From the NCBI GenBank assembly GCA_027604705.1, contig JADHYV010000015.1, positions 186,001 through 250,000 on the forward strand: 64,000 bases of DNA. The letters run 5' to 3'. The stretch comes from Allomyces arbusculus. Its lineage: Eukaryota > Blastocladiomycota > Blastocladiomycetes > Blastocladiales > Blastocladiaceae. Of this stretch, positions 12,339 through 24,551 are shown piece by piece. Position 1 is the first letter of the stretch. Each line of letters begins with the position of its first letter. Below the pieces are notes generated by a model. That model was not told the origin of the DNA and made no database searches. It worked only from the letters and a program-made list of their open reading frames with translations. The position numbers and the translations under genes are program-made.

Positions 12339-12840
12339 ATGGCGCTCGATGTGCAGACGGTGGCCAGGGCATTCAAAGTGGCGCTGTCTTTCGCGCACTT
12401 GCCGCGGTCGCCGATGACGCTCAAGATGACGCTAAAGCTCAAGCAAATGAACGCGATTCCCAGTGCCGCCGGCGCTGCAGACGCTGATTCTCCACCCGCG
12501 CTCGCTGCCATTTCCCTGGCCCAGAAGTTGCCGCGGTCGGTGCAAAGTCTACAGCTCACAAACCCATCACGTCGGGCGTCATGGTCGAGCTTGCGTGGCA
12601 CATGCCTCTGTGGTTGTGTCCACTCGCGATCACGGGCCGCTAGAGCCCGCGCTCGCCAAGGCTCTGCCGGCGACGCTCACGCATCTCGATTTGACGTGGT
12701 CCGAGTTTGAGCCGAGGATTGCGGCATGCGATCTTGCGCGAGCCGGACTGGAACTGGCTGCTGTTAATGTCCCGCTCGTGTTTTCGAAGTTGTTCACTGC
12801 GCTCGCCCTCTGGCAGTGGCAGGCAGGCATAGGGGCGTAA
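12339..12840 (+). pseudogene. decayed leucine-rich-repeat gene fragment
   Basis: I do not recognise an intact gene, but two pieces read like ribonuclease-inhibitor-type leucine-rich repeats: LPRSVQSLQLTN near 12530 and LPATLTHLDL near 12670. They lie in different reading frames. The stretch between them (NPITSGVM-like) sits in a third frame that ends at a stop, and the similarity fades after about 12840. The simplest reading is a host LRR gene broken by at least two frameshifts and truncated at the 3' end. It could instead be a multi-exon gene whose short introns I did not resolve. No intact LRR gene is visible in the window to compare it with. Confidence 0.35.
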
Positions 12841-13294
12841 CGTGCGCATGATCGCCTTTATGTCCGAGGATGTGGTCGCCTGCCTTGTCGGCGACGGATT
12901 TGGCGAAACTGACGACGAGCGGTGGTGCATGAAGAGACAAAGTGGGTCGGACTGGTTTGATCACTTCGAGGATCATTGTTAGGAAGGTTTCGTCCGCGTT
13001 GAATCGCGTTTTGGCGCATGTCTATTATCAATTCTTGCAAAATGCAAAAACACGATTTGTATTCTGGCTCTCTGGTCCCGACATCTCCGTCGGCATGCCC
13101 ACATCGACTCGTTGATTGGACGGCAGGCGATACTTCCATCAAACCTCGCGCAATACGAGCCTCACCCAATCCAGTCCCGTGTGTATTCTCCCCACCACGA
13201 CCTCCCCCCCCCCCCCCATCCGCGCCCCAGTCCGCGTCAGCAGCACGCGCCGGCCCAGCCGGTAAGTCACCCCTCCCCTCTCCACTCGCTCCGC
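12841..13294. other. intergenic with a long C run
   Basis: Non-coding 3' flank of the kinase gene. It contains an uninterrupted run of about 14 C at 13206-13219, a likely slippage-prone site. Nothing else is recognised. Confidence 0.5.
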
Positions 13295-16200
13295 TCACTG
13301 CTCGTGCGAAATACACAGCACCGAGAACGTGCGCTCGCCGTCCTTTTCCTCATCACTCAGCAAATAAACCCGTCCACCCGCCGGCGCTCCGGGCACGGCT
13401 TGTTGTCCCGGCGGTGCGTCACGCGCGGCCAACAACGAGATCCCGCGCGTGCGGTCCTTCTTGGTCTCAAAAATATGCACGATCTTGGCGGCAGCCACGT
13501 GCCAAACATCGAGCAGCGACGCCGAGCACGCGGCAAAGTACTCGTTGCCGAGCCGCTCAGCAAAGAGGACCGGGTGCCGCCACGGCAATTTGCGTTTCAG
13601 GACGAGTTGTGGGGTGGTGGAGTCGGTCGGCGTGGTGGCTTCGAGGATGAAGCCGAAATCTGCACGGTGGGGAAGGTGCGTGTTGGCGTCGGGTGCGGGG
13701 CGGCAAGAGGTGGAGAACAACGTACGCTGGTAACACAGCATGTACTGGCGGTCGCCAAACACAGCAGCGCGAATAGGCGCGCCCGTCTTGTCCTCGCCCA
13801 TTGGGTTGGCCAACGTCTCGAGCGTGAGCGCGGCCAAGTCCATGACCGAGAACTGCGTGTCGTGCCCGATAAACACGCGCGCATCGTCGACCAAGTCGAG
13901 TGTCCGAATCGGCTGTGCGAGCTCCACCTCCTACAAGATCCATCCACCCGCGGGGATTCTGAGTCAGGATCGTGGTCTTACACGGTGGACAAGAAACCAA
14001 CCCAGCGTACCTGCAGCTTCACGAAGTACCCATTCACCCACTTGAGCACCAAACACACCGTCTGCTGCACCGACACGCACAGCGTAATATCCGTCCCCGC
14101 GCCATTCGCCGCTGGCGTGCGTCCCACCCGATAAAAGTCGCAACCTTTGGTCTCCTTGATCTTTTTCAGCTTGGTCTCCGTCTCAAACTTGCGCTTGAAC
14201 GACAACTGGCCCGACGCGGCCTCGTGCAAACACACAATCTCATGCTTGCCCGACCGTGAGATAATTGTGCCAATTTCCTCGACGCACGTGATTTGCAAGT
14301 ACCGCCGGTTCGATAACGGCATGAGCTTGGCGCCAGCGCCGCCGTCGGCCGTATCGAGCGCAAATAGACCGTCGTCGACACCGAGAAGTAGCACGGTCCC
14401 GAGGAAATCGGCGCAGTTGATGCGCTTGCCGAGCCGGCACACGCGCGCCGCGCGGAACGTCGGCCGATAATTAGTCGATTTCTCAGACGCGCCGCCGGAG
14501 CTGCGCGTAGACCCGGACCGCGCGACGCCCGCGCCCGATGGCGACGACGCGCCGGCAGGGACCGCGAGGGGCGCCGCAGGTGCGGGTGCCGGCGAGGACG
14601 ACACGGGCCGGGTTGGTGACGATGCCGCAGGTGCAGCGGCCGCGGCAGCACCGGCCGGGGCCTGTGCGCTCGCGCGCACCGTCGAAATGCGCTTGACCGT
14701 CGCGTTGCGGTCGTCGTCGTCGTCGTCGTCATCGTCCTCATCCCCGTCATCCGACCCGCTTTCGTCCCCTCCCGCCGCAGCTTCCTGTGCCTCCTCCTCG
14801 TCATCGTTCCGCGCGCCCATGGCTTGCCGATTCCGCAGGCGCTTGGCCTCGCGAGCGCGCTCGATAAGGTCGACGATCACGGCACGCGCGTCGGGTCCGC
14901 CGACGCCGGTAAACATCGGGTGGGAGAGCAAGGATCCGGCGGTTGGGCGCGCATCGGCGTCCTTGTTGAGACACAGCCGCACGTAGTCGCGAAATGCGTC
15001 GGACCATTTGGCGTCGCGGAGTGTCGGGGGTGCGGCTTTCGGGATCGTGAAGAGCACGCGCATCGGGTGCATGTCGAACATGGGCGGGCCGCATTCGGCC
15101 ATTTCGATCGCTGTGATGCTGTGAGGAGCGGAGGCAAGTCAGAGAACAGTGTATGCGCGAAGGACGTGCCGAGGAAGGGAGGGACACGGCGCACCCTAAT
15201 GACCAGATGTCGGCTTTGTGGTCGTAGCTCGTGCCCTGTTGCTCGGACGTGATCACCTCGGGCGCCATCCTGTAAGAGGTTCTGACACGTCAGATTCGGT
15301 GCGACGACCCACCGCTCACAGCAATTTGCGGACGTACCAGTAAGGTGTCCCGATGAACGTGTGCCGCTTCGAGAACGTTTTGGTGATCTGCGTCGACACG
15401 CCAAAGTCGGCGAGCTTCACTTGGCCGTCCTCGGTTAAGAGAATGTTGCCGCACTTGATATCGCGGTGCAGCTTGCCGCACCCGTGCAGAAACTCGAGAC
15501 CCTAGGACGTGGCGGTCGAGTGGGTTGGGTGCGGATGCACACCGCGTGAGGGAACGAGGACCGGGCGCGTACCACGAGACATTCGCGCACAATCACGGCA
15601 ATCTCCGTTTCCGTAAGCGGAGTCCGCAGACCTACCACCACCCAACGAGCGTGAGTTGGCGCGTCAACGACGACTCATCCAACGAAAAGCCGTACTCTTG
15701 TACGCAGCCTCGACACTCCCGCCGCCGCAGTGTTCCATGGCAATCTACCCGCGCCGATGTGGTCAGTTTGCGCGAGCACCTTCCACTCCCGCAATTATCC
15801 GGCTCGCGAACGAACCCAAATCGTCTTCATTCCGCGCACGTTGCCGCGCTTCATGTAGCTGCCGAGATAGCTGACGACATTGCCGTGGTTGCATGACTTG
15901 AGGAAATTGACCTCGTTGAGCACTTCGTCAAGATCCTCGCCCGGCTCGAGCTTAACGAGCTTGACTGCCGCGAGTTGTCCCGTGCTTCGCACTTTGGCCT
16001 GTCACGGTACGTTACAGAGGGCGTGAGTGGCGCGTCGAATGAACGAGCAAGCGAACGGATAGAGAGGGTACCGACCTTGTAGACTTCGCCATAGCTAACG
16101 ACAGATTGCCAGCACCATGCAGAGTGAGCGGACGATCTGTCGGCGACCAAAAAAACGACATCGCAACGTACCTGCCGGACCCAATGATCTCGAGTACGTC

Positions 16201-16323
16201 AAAGATCGCCTCCGGGTCCTCCTTGCCGGCGATTTTCGCAAACAGTTGCTGCGCCGACAGGTCCGACCCGGGTGGGGGCGGCGAGCTGGCGACGGCCGCG
16301 CCGCCAGATGCGACAGGGCTCAT
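13295..16323 (-). CDS. GCK/MAP4K-type Ser/Thr kinase with CNH domain, nine exons
   Basis: A Ste20-group kinase of germinal-centre-kinase type, expected to act upstream of MAPK modules or in polarity signalling. Exons in transcript order: 16323-16172, 16094-16076, 15998-15816, 15744-15696, 15631-15573, 15501-15338, 15269-15195, 15118-14011 and 13930-13295 (814 residues). The kinase domain is complete: glycine loop IGSGSYGEV, Lys70 (AAVKL), HRD at 166-168 (HRDIKCGN), DFG at 186-188 and GTPYWMAPE at 205-213. A linker rich in Asp, Ala, Ser and Pro follows. The last ~330 residues have the beta-rich look of a citron homology domain ([21 protein letters not shown]). Kinase plus linker plus CNH matches MAP4K1/2/3/5. 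Exon 2 is only 19 nt. The acidic run comes from a GTC/GAC trinucleotide repeat near 14710-14740. Confidence 0.88.
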
Positions 16324-17074
16324 CGTGCCGTGTTGAAAATATCGATCGGTGTTGGAGGCTCGTCAATCAACGAACAGGGCCCGAAGCAGGGCCGGGAACG
16401 GGCGGCGCAGGGGTTGCCGCAGTCAAAAATCAACGAGAAAGGACCGTCGTCGAGCTCTTGGTCCACTGGCGAGTACTCTCGAAGGTGCTGGCTGGGCTCG
16501 TGCACGCCACGAAGCTGGCGTGGGGCTACGACACGGCGCAGATCAGGTGGAAGGAAGTACGGCACGAGCGTCCAGGCGCTCGCTCGCAGCAGGGGGGCGG
16601 ATCGGATTGCAGCGAGTCGTTTGCTGCAGCTCGTGGCGGCCAGCGCGACGTGCGTGGAAAATTTACGAGTAGCGATGACGAAGGACCTGACCCGTTCGTG
16701 TCTGATCTTGTCCCGCAGACGCACGTGCGAATCAAGATATCAAGCGCGAGACGCGAGCGTGTCGTTTCCGAGAAAAGCCAGCTGGAACGAGCCCACGAAG
16801 CCAACGTAGCCAACGCGCGGTGGGTTGGCATTCGTCCGGCGCGGCCAACCCCACGGCCACGGCTGCCCGAGGCTGATCTGTTGACGACATGCAGCTCTGC
16901 CAACGTTGAAGATGCCAGAAGAAAAAGATCTTTGGTGTGTATGCCGAAACAGGTGGGCCCGATGTTGGAGCCCTTCGTGCGCACGCCGCCCACTCAGAAC
17001 GAAAACGATCGCAAGCTCAAACCAAACCGCAAAAAGAACCCAGTCAACCAAACAAAAACGACAACACCAACCAA
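16324..17074. other. intergenic, nothing recognised
   Basis: About 750 bases. It should hold the kinase promoter (right of 16323) and the 3' UTR of the DUF707 gene; the AAAC/CAAC-rich run at 17020-17085 looks like the latter. No gene or repeat is supported. Confidence 0.45.
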
Positions 17075-18811
17075 CTACCACGACCCCTTGAACTTGCCGC
17101 CATTCTTCGCGCGCTCCTCGACCTCGCGCTGCTTGATTGCGCGCACGCGGGCCAGCTCCTCATCACGCGCCAACCAGTACCCGGTCCGCGGCGGCGGCGG
17201 ATGCTTGCGCGCGTCAGCCGGCGACTGCCGCTGGTCAGCCCACCACGGCAAATTGACGGTGCCCTCCGGCCAAAACTCGGGTTCGGGGCACGTCAGCGGG
17301 TTTTCCTTATCGGCCTTGGTCAATGGGCGAATCGAATAAAACGCCTGGAACCCGGACGCGAAGTCCGTCTTTTCCCAGTACTTGCAGACGGCGCGAACCT
17401 CCGGCGTCGCACGCCACGGCTCCACTTGCAGGGCCACATCGGCCGCAGCGGCCTCGTCGGCGTCCTTGGTCAGGGCCGCGAGCCCGGCGTCGTCGAGTTC
17501 GTCGAGCAGTTCCGGGACCGTCTTGTGCTCCTTGCGCGCCTTGTCCTCGAGCGCCTTATCGCGCGCGAGTTTGGCCGCACGTGCCTTTTCCGCGTCGTCG
17601 GCCGACGGCAGCGGCGGGGTATCGGGGTCGTCATAAACGTTGACCTGCTTGGGCCGGATTTCCGACGCGGGCGGCGCCGCAGGCACGCCACCGGCACGCT
17701 TCGCTGCCGCTTCGCGATCGTCGTCGGCCTTCATGGCGGCGCACGTGTTGCGAATGAGCCGCTCGTAGTAGCCAATCTCGTACATGTTGGTGCCGACGTC
17801 CTGCTGGAGCAGGCGCAGGTCGTTGTGCTCGACGGGCATCGCGTCGATAATCGCGAACCGGCACATGCCGTGCGCCGAGCACACGGGGTACCACGCGTTA
17901 TCGACGCCCCAGAAGGAGACGCCGTCAAACGGAAGAAGGCGCCACGCGCACGGCCAGGCGGCGCGCGAGAAGACCGGAAACATGACTTCCACGAAATTTG
18001 AAAACCGGCCAATCGACGCGCCCGACCGGACCGCCGACGTGTTGTGGAACTTGACAATGTCGCGCTGCCAGTTATCGCGCAGGCCTTTCAGGAGAGCCGG
18101 CTGCGCGACGTGCAGGTCATAGTCCTTGAGCAGCTGCAAAAATTTGGTCGGCGACCAGCCGTCGGGCAAGCCGACATCGTCGTCCCAGAGGAACAGGTAA
18201 TCGTAATTGTCGACAACGAGCGGCGTCAGGAACCGCTTGGCGTACCAGTACTTGGTCTGGCGCAAGGCGCGCACGGCCGTCCACCGGTCGTAGCCGGGCA
18301 CGTCGGCCCAGGACGCGTCGTCGTAATGGAACAGGATAATGTCGAACCCTTCTTTGTCAAACAGCTCCAAGACAGGCCGCATCGCCTTCTTGGACTTGAG
18401 GCCGACGGGCACCGCGAGAAGGCCGGGCTTGCGCGCGAGCGGCGGGTCCCGTGGTGCGATCCCGTTGGCAATCCGTTCGAGGTTGCCTGGCTCGCGCTCG
18501 GCAAAGCTGAAGGCGCCCGTCGGTGGGGTCATGAGCAGCCGGTGCGTGACGGTCGGGTAGGCGGCGGGCTTGTCCCAGATGCGGATCCAGTAGGCGGTGC
18601 CAATCACGGCCATGACGGCGAGGACCAGTTGCAGGAGAGCGAGCGGCCGCCGCGCGCGGAGTTGCGCGTACCAGTCGCGCGCGTGCGCCGAGACGGTTGC
18701 GGCCGCGAGCGAGGCGGTGGCGGCTGCGGAACCGGAGCCGCCGACGCTGCCGCCGGGCACGGCCGCATACTCGCCGCGCTTGGACGACGAGGAGTGCGGG
18801 AGCAGGGTCAT
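17075..18811 (-). CDS. DUF707 family type II membrane protein, glycosyltransferase-like
   Basis: A single-exon gene of 578 residues; I chose the ATG at 18811 because the membrane anchor follows it at a normal distance. Topology: a short Ser/Gly/Ala-rich cytosolic tail, one transmembrane segment at about residues 57-75 (LALLQLVLAVMAVIGTAYW), then a lumenal domain. The domain matches DUF707: LLAVPVGLKSKKAMRPV near its start, ILFHYDDASW, YWYAKRFLTP, the acidic DYLFLWDDDVGL, QPALLKG and MFPVFSRAAWPCAW, then a WGVDN segment. The WDDD cluster resembles the metal-binding DxD of glycosyltransferases, but the family's reaction is not established, so enzyme activity is inference. A charged helical insert (about residues 360-470) and a Trp/Pro-rich C-terminus extend beyond the usual domain. 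The family is best known from plants and algae. Confidence 0.8.
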   Translation of the reverse strand: MTLLPHSSSSKRGEYAAVPGGSVGGSGSAAATASLAAATVSAHARDWYAQLRARRPLALLQLVLAVMAVIGTAYWIRIWDKPAAYPTVTHRLLMTPPTGAFSFAEREPGNLERIANGIAPRDPPLARKPGLLAVPVGLKSKKAMRPVLELFDKEGFDIILFHYDDASWADVPGYDRWTAVRALRQTKYWYAKRFLTPLVVDNYDYLFLWDDDVGLPDGWSPTKFLQLLKDYDLHVAQPALLKGLRDNWQRDIVKFHNTSAVRSGASIGRFSNFVEVMFPVFSRAAWPCAWRLLPFDGVSFWGVDNAWYPVCSAHGMCRFAIIDAMPVEHNDLRLLQQDVGTNMYEIGYYERLIRNTCAAMKADDDREAAAKRAGGVPAAPPASEIRPKQVNVYDDPDTPPLPSADDAEKARAAKLARDKALEDKARKEHKTVPELLDELDDAGLAALTKDADEAAAADVALQVEPWRATPEVRAVCKYWEKTDFASGFQAFYSIRPLTKADKENPLTCPEPEFWPEGTVNLPWWADQRQSPADARKHPPPPRTGYWLARDEELARVRAIKQREVEERAKNGGKFKGSW

Positions 18812-19623
18812 CGTCGAGTCGTGGCGGGTGCCGGAGGCGGTAAGGATGGCGGGGCGTCGTGACCGAGCGAGCGAGAGTGCAGCGGAGCGTGCGAGAGCGC
18901 GGAGCGGCGCGGGGAGCCGAGGTCCAATGGGGCGCGTCGTCGGTGTTGGATGGTCTTGAGCCGGGTGCGCCTTGGTGCAGCGATGCGGGGTGGCAAATGC
19001 GCGGCCGATGGGAACTGGAGCCGGCGGAGCGCAACAGCGCACGGCGCTGGCGGGAATGCTGGTAGTCGCGGGCAGTCGCGTGGAGCAGGTCACGCAGATG
19101 GTCGCTGGCGCCGCGGTCGCGGCCGTCGTCGTGAACGGAGGCCCGGACAGGTCGCGCGCCTCGCGCCGAGTTGGCCGCGGCGGTTTGGCCAGTTTGTCTC
19201 GCAGCGTTTCAGCCTGTCCCGCGGCCACGCTTCAGCCAGGTTTCAGGGTTTCGCCCAGCAGGTGGGAGGCGGGCGGCGTAACGGCGAAAGGCACGAAAGG
19301 AGCATGTGGAGCGCCGGGATTCGCGATCCCAAAAGTCGGCGCAGCGATTTGGGAGTGGCGCCCCTGCAACACCCCTTGCAGATCACGCGCCGCGCAGTCT
19401 CAGCGGCGACAGGTGTGGCAGCCCACGCGCTGTTCTGCAAGCGCGGCGCGCGCGACGGTTCGCCACCGCACGCCGCCGGCGTCGGCGAACGGTCAAGGCC
19501 GACCACAGGTTTTGCATTTCCACAGCGCCTCTCAAAAGCACACTGGCCCGCCACCCTCTTGAATCGCGACCGCAACCGCCGTCGCGTCTCTTCTCCCGCC
19601 CAACCGCAACTCTTTCCTTCACC
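18812..19623. promoter_or_regulatory. divergent intergenic region, DUF707 (-) and beta-tubulin (+)
   Basis: About 810 bases of GC-rich sequence between two divergent starts. Open frames on both strands here are GC-driven. Pyrimidine-rich sequence (TCTCTTCTCCCGCC...) just before the tubulin ATG is typical of a strongly expressed leader. Confidence 0.4.
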
Positions 19624-21680
<2,057 letters not shown>

Positions 21681-22370
21681 GCGCGCGCGTCATTGTTTGC
21701 CGTCCAATGTGGGTCGGTGTTCGCGCGCGCGTGCGTGCGTTCGCGTCGCGCGGGGTTCGCTCGCCGTTTCGTTGCCGTCGTGTGCCGCCGCCGCCGCTTG
21801 GAGGGGAGGGGTGTTTAGTTGCCTGATCGGTTCGTCAAGTGCTGGTGTCGCGTTTTCGTTGTTCGTTCGTCATTTGTTTGGTCGTTTTCGTCGTCTCATT
21901 CCCCCCGCAAACGCCAACTTGTCTAATTGATTGCAATCGTGCACCGTTCTTTTGGATCCATTTGCTACTGCCTCCTCCCTCCTCCTCTTGGCGGCCGGTT
22001 GGTTTCCTCGTCTGGCGTCGTCGTCCTGCCCTGCTTCCTCGTCCGCACCGCTCGCATGCACACACGTCGTTCACCATGCCCACCTCTTTTCTTTGATGTG
22101 CGCGTGGGGCGCAACACTTATTTCCCTCCAAACGCCTTTTTCTTACTCTCAACCACCTTCGCCCCACCGCTTGTACTAGGAACGTGAAAAGGGAATGTCA
22201 ATACTTTCGAATCCTCTTGTACTGAACGCGACGATGACAGCGCCTGTTCGCTCGTCCTGGCATCGCAGTCATCGAGCGCATTCGTTTTCTACGACGCTCG
22301 CTGTATTCCTTAGACCTCACTCCGCAAACGACCCGCCCGCACGCGCGCTCCTCCCGTCCCTCCTCCTTCC
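21681..22370. other. convergent 3' region, beta-tubulin and gankyrin
   Basis: About 690 bases between two converging stop codons. The + strand is T-rich from 21840 to 22190, probably tubulin 3' UTR. No gene is supported. Confidence 0.5.
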
Positions 22371-23781
22371 TCACTCCAAATCCACCGATTCGACGTGCCG
22401 CACGACCCACGCGCGGAAACTCTTGTCGCCACAGACATCGAGCGCGGCCTTGCCGTCCTTGTTCAACCGGTCGACGTCGGCGCGCGCCGTCTCGATCAGG
22501 TAGACGACCACGGGCCCTTGGCAGTCCTCACACGCCAAGTGCAGCGGCGTGTTCCCGCGCTTGTCGCCCGAGTTCACGCGCGACTTGCCGACAGCGTGCA
22601 GGAGCTGCACGAGTTTCAGGTGGCCGAGGGACGCGGCGCGGTGGCTAGAGTAGCGAGAGACGAGTGAGATCAGAGGGTTGAGGAGGTGGGGCCGTGGGGA
22701 GGATGCGGGCGTACATGGGGAGCTGGCCTTGCTGGTCAGCAACATTCGGGGTCGCGTTGGCGTCGAGCAGCGCGGCAGCGACCTGGTGGAGAGGGGTGGA
22801 CATGAGTGAGGCCGAATGGGTGGTGCGCTGTCGTGCGGAACGACCGCAAATTCGCGGCCTGGACGCAGTGGAGGCTGTACGCACCTCGATCCGGTTCTTG
22901 GACGCGCAATAGTGTCTACCGAATCACACTCGGGTCAGAGGCTTCACCGTGACACGTTCAATATCGTCACGGCATGCACCGCACGTACAGCGCCGTCTGG
23001 CCCGTTTCGTTTTGCCGGTTCACGTCGGCGCCGTGCGCGACGAGTAGGTTGACGAGCGGGACGCTCCCGACCGACGCTAGCGACGAACGTGAGTGATTCG
23101 TAATCACGCGTTCATCAGCGGCCGTCCAGATACGAACCAGCAATGATCAGTGGTGTCCAGCCCGACTGGGGGTGAGACGCGTCAGAATTCGATGTGAGCA
23201 ACACGTGGCCCCGACAGACGCGTCGTCACGACGCATGTTTCACCACCCGTTCCAAACGTACATCGTCGGCCGCGTTCGCGTCGGATCCGTGCTTCAAAAG
23301 CCATTCGGCGACTTCAGGGCGGGATCCTACAGGGCGACGCGCGGTCGCGCAATTACTCGCGTCGGTGGTCGATGGACTTGAAGCACAAATGGACTCATGC
23401 GCCATGGCGCGACCGTTGCACGGAACAAATCCGAGAATGGAGGCCTGCCGCCGATGGCGACCTCCGCACCGGAATAACAGTGGATGCACTCACCTGAGCA
23501 CGCCCAATGCAGCGGTGTCCGATCGTCCTGCCGTCGTGGCCATTGTTGGTCATGATCAGCACCAAGCGCTCGCACAAACCGGAGCAAGAGCAGCAGCGAA
23601 CCTCGTCGCGCTTGTTCAAGATGCTGGTGCCCTTGCCGCCGTCGGATTCGCTGAAAAGCGCTTGCACGGTGGGCAGGTCGCCGTTGAAGGCCGCGTCAAA
23701 GATGGACGCGGCGACAGGGCCGGTGATCGTGCTGTCCTTAGTGCCGCCGGGCGCGCGGATGGGATTGCTGCTGGTCATCAT
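22371..23781 (-). CDS. gankyrin/Nas6-like proteasome assembly chaperone, ankyrin repeats
   Basis: An ankyrin-repeat chaperone that binds the Rpt3 ATPase during assembly of the 19S proteasome cap (PSMD10 in animals, Nas6 in yeast). Exons in transcript order: 23781-23602, 23527-23494, 23326-23262, 23165-23138, 23076-22989, 22915-22885, 22782-22715 and 22644-22371 (255 residues). Seven junctions restore continuous repeats such as DDRTPLHWACSG, PLIIAASVGSVPLVNLL, TALHYCASKNRIEVAAALL, LPIHRAASLGHLKLVQLL and NTPLHLACEDCQGP. The LHYCASKNR repeat is closer to human gankyrin than to yeast Nas6. Length is close to the 226-residue human protein plus a short N-terminal tail. Exons of 28-34 nt make this gene easy to misannotate; its introns include the only GTRAGT donor in the window. 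Confidence 0.87.
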
Positions 23782-24551
23782 GCTGGGTGTTGACTCGCGA
23801 TGGGAATGGGGATTTGGGAGTGCAGGTTGATGTTGATTGCCAGTACGAAGGTGAACCGAGGTGAAGCTGACACGAGCGGTGACCAGTGCGCGAGATGTGA
23901 CAACAAAGTGGAGCTTGACTTTTACCGGAGATGGTCGAGTCGTCATGTACAAGATGTTGGACACTCCTTCAAGATGGAGTAGCACAGCTACTCAAGATGA
24001 AGGCGCGCGGCCTCAAGGGCCAGAGGTTCGAATCCTTCGGAGGCCAAACGTATTTGTCCTTCAGTGAGGGCTTTTTCATTTCGCATCTGCATCGGGAGAC
24101 CGGCCAAGCGGTGACGCAACGGAGTCAGCGTTGTCGACCTGCCAGACCAATCCGCAAGCCTCTTACCACTCGGCTTGCTGGCCCGTTTTGCTCCGACATG
24201 GACAGTCTTCAGCCAATCGTTTTGCTTGCGGCCCACGCGCGACCCAGATCGCTGATCGCGGATCACAGCGCGACCGCTTCACCCTCGCGGCCCACCTTTT
24301 TCGAACCCGTTTCGCCCTTCCACCGTTGTCTCCACGGCCGAGTACAAAAGGCACGGCCCGCCCGCGCCCATCTCGCTCTTCTCCGGACAGAATCTTCGAC
24401 TGGGCCGGACGGACGGACCCAACCCCCTCAACCTCTCCTTCTCCACGGCCTTTGCCCGGCCATCTCCCCCCGCTCTTGCTCCCGGCGAGTCGGTGCTCAA
24501 GCAACCCGTTTTCCTTCGCGCACCAACGCAACCCAAGCAACCGTCATCATC
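23782..24551. promoter_or_regulatory. divergent intergenic region, gankyrin (-) and CAD (+)
   Basis: About 770 bases between divergent starts. It contains the tRNA-like element described separately. From 24290 on, the + strand is C/T-rich and probably is the CAD leader. Upstream ATGs at 24131 and 24163 would be uORF candidates if the leader is that long; this is not established. Confidence 0.4.
23977..24045 (+). other. tRNA-like element with perfect B box, not an intact tRNA
   Basis: The sequence GGTTCGAATCC at 24025-24035 is an exact pol III B box/T-loop. TAGCACAGCTAC, a partial A box, starts 45 nt before it, the normal spacing in a tRNA gene. Around the T-loop, GGCCTC (24009-24014) pairs with GAGGCC (24040-24045), making an acceptor/T-arm-like minihelix. 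A 7-bp hairpin (GAGTAGC/GCTACTC, 23977-23993) precedes it. I could not fold the whole stretch into a cloverleaf: a 5' acceptor strand matching the 3' side is missing at the right place. A tRNA remnant, a SINE head or a small pol III gene are all possible. Confidence 0.3.

Noticed and set aside
23930-24050. intact tRNA-Leu or tRNA-Met gene
   Set aside because: The B box is perfect, but I could not pair a 5' acceptor strand with the 3' strand, and no 5-bp anticodon stem with a 7-nt loop falls in the right place. Listed only as tRNA-like.
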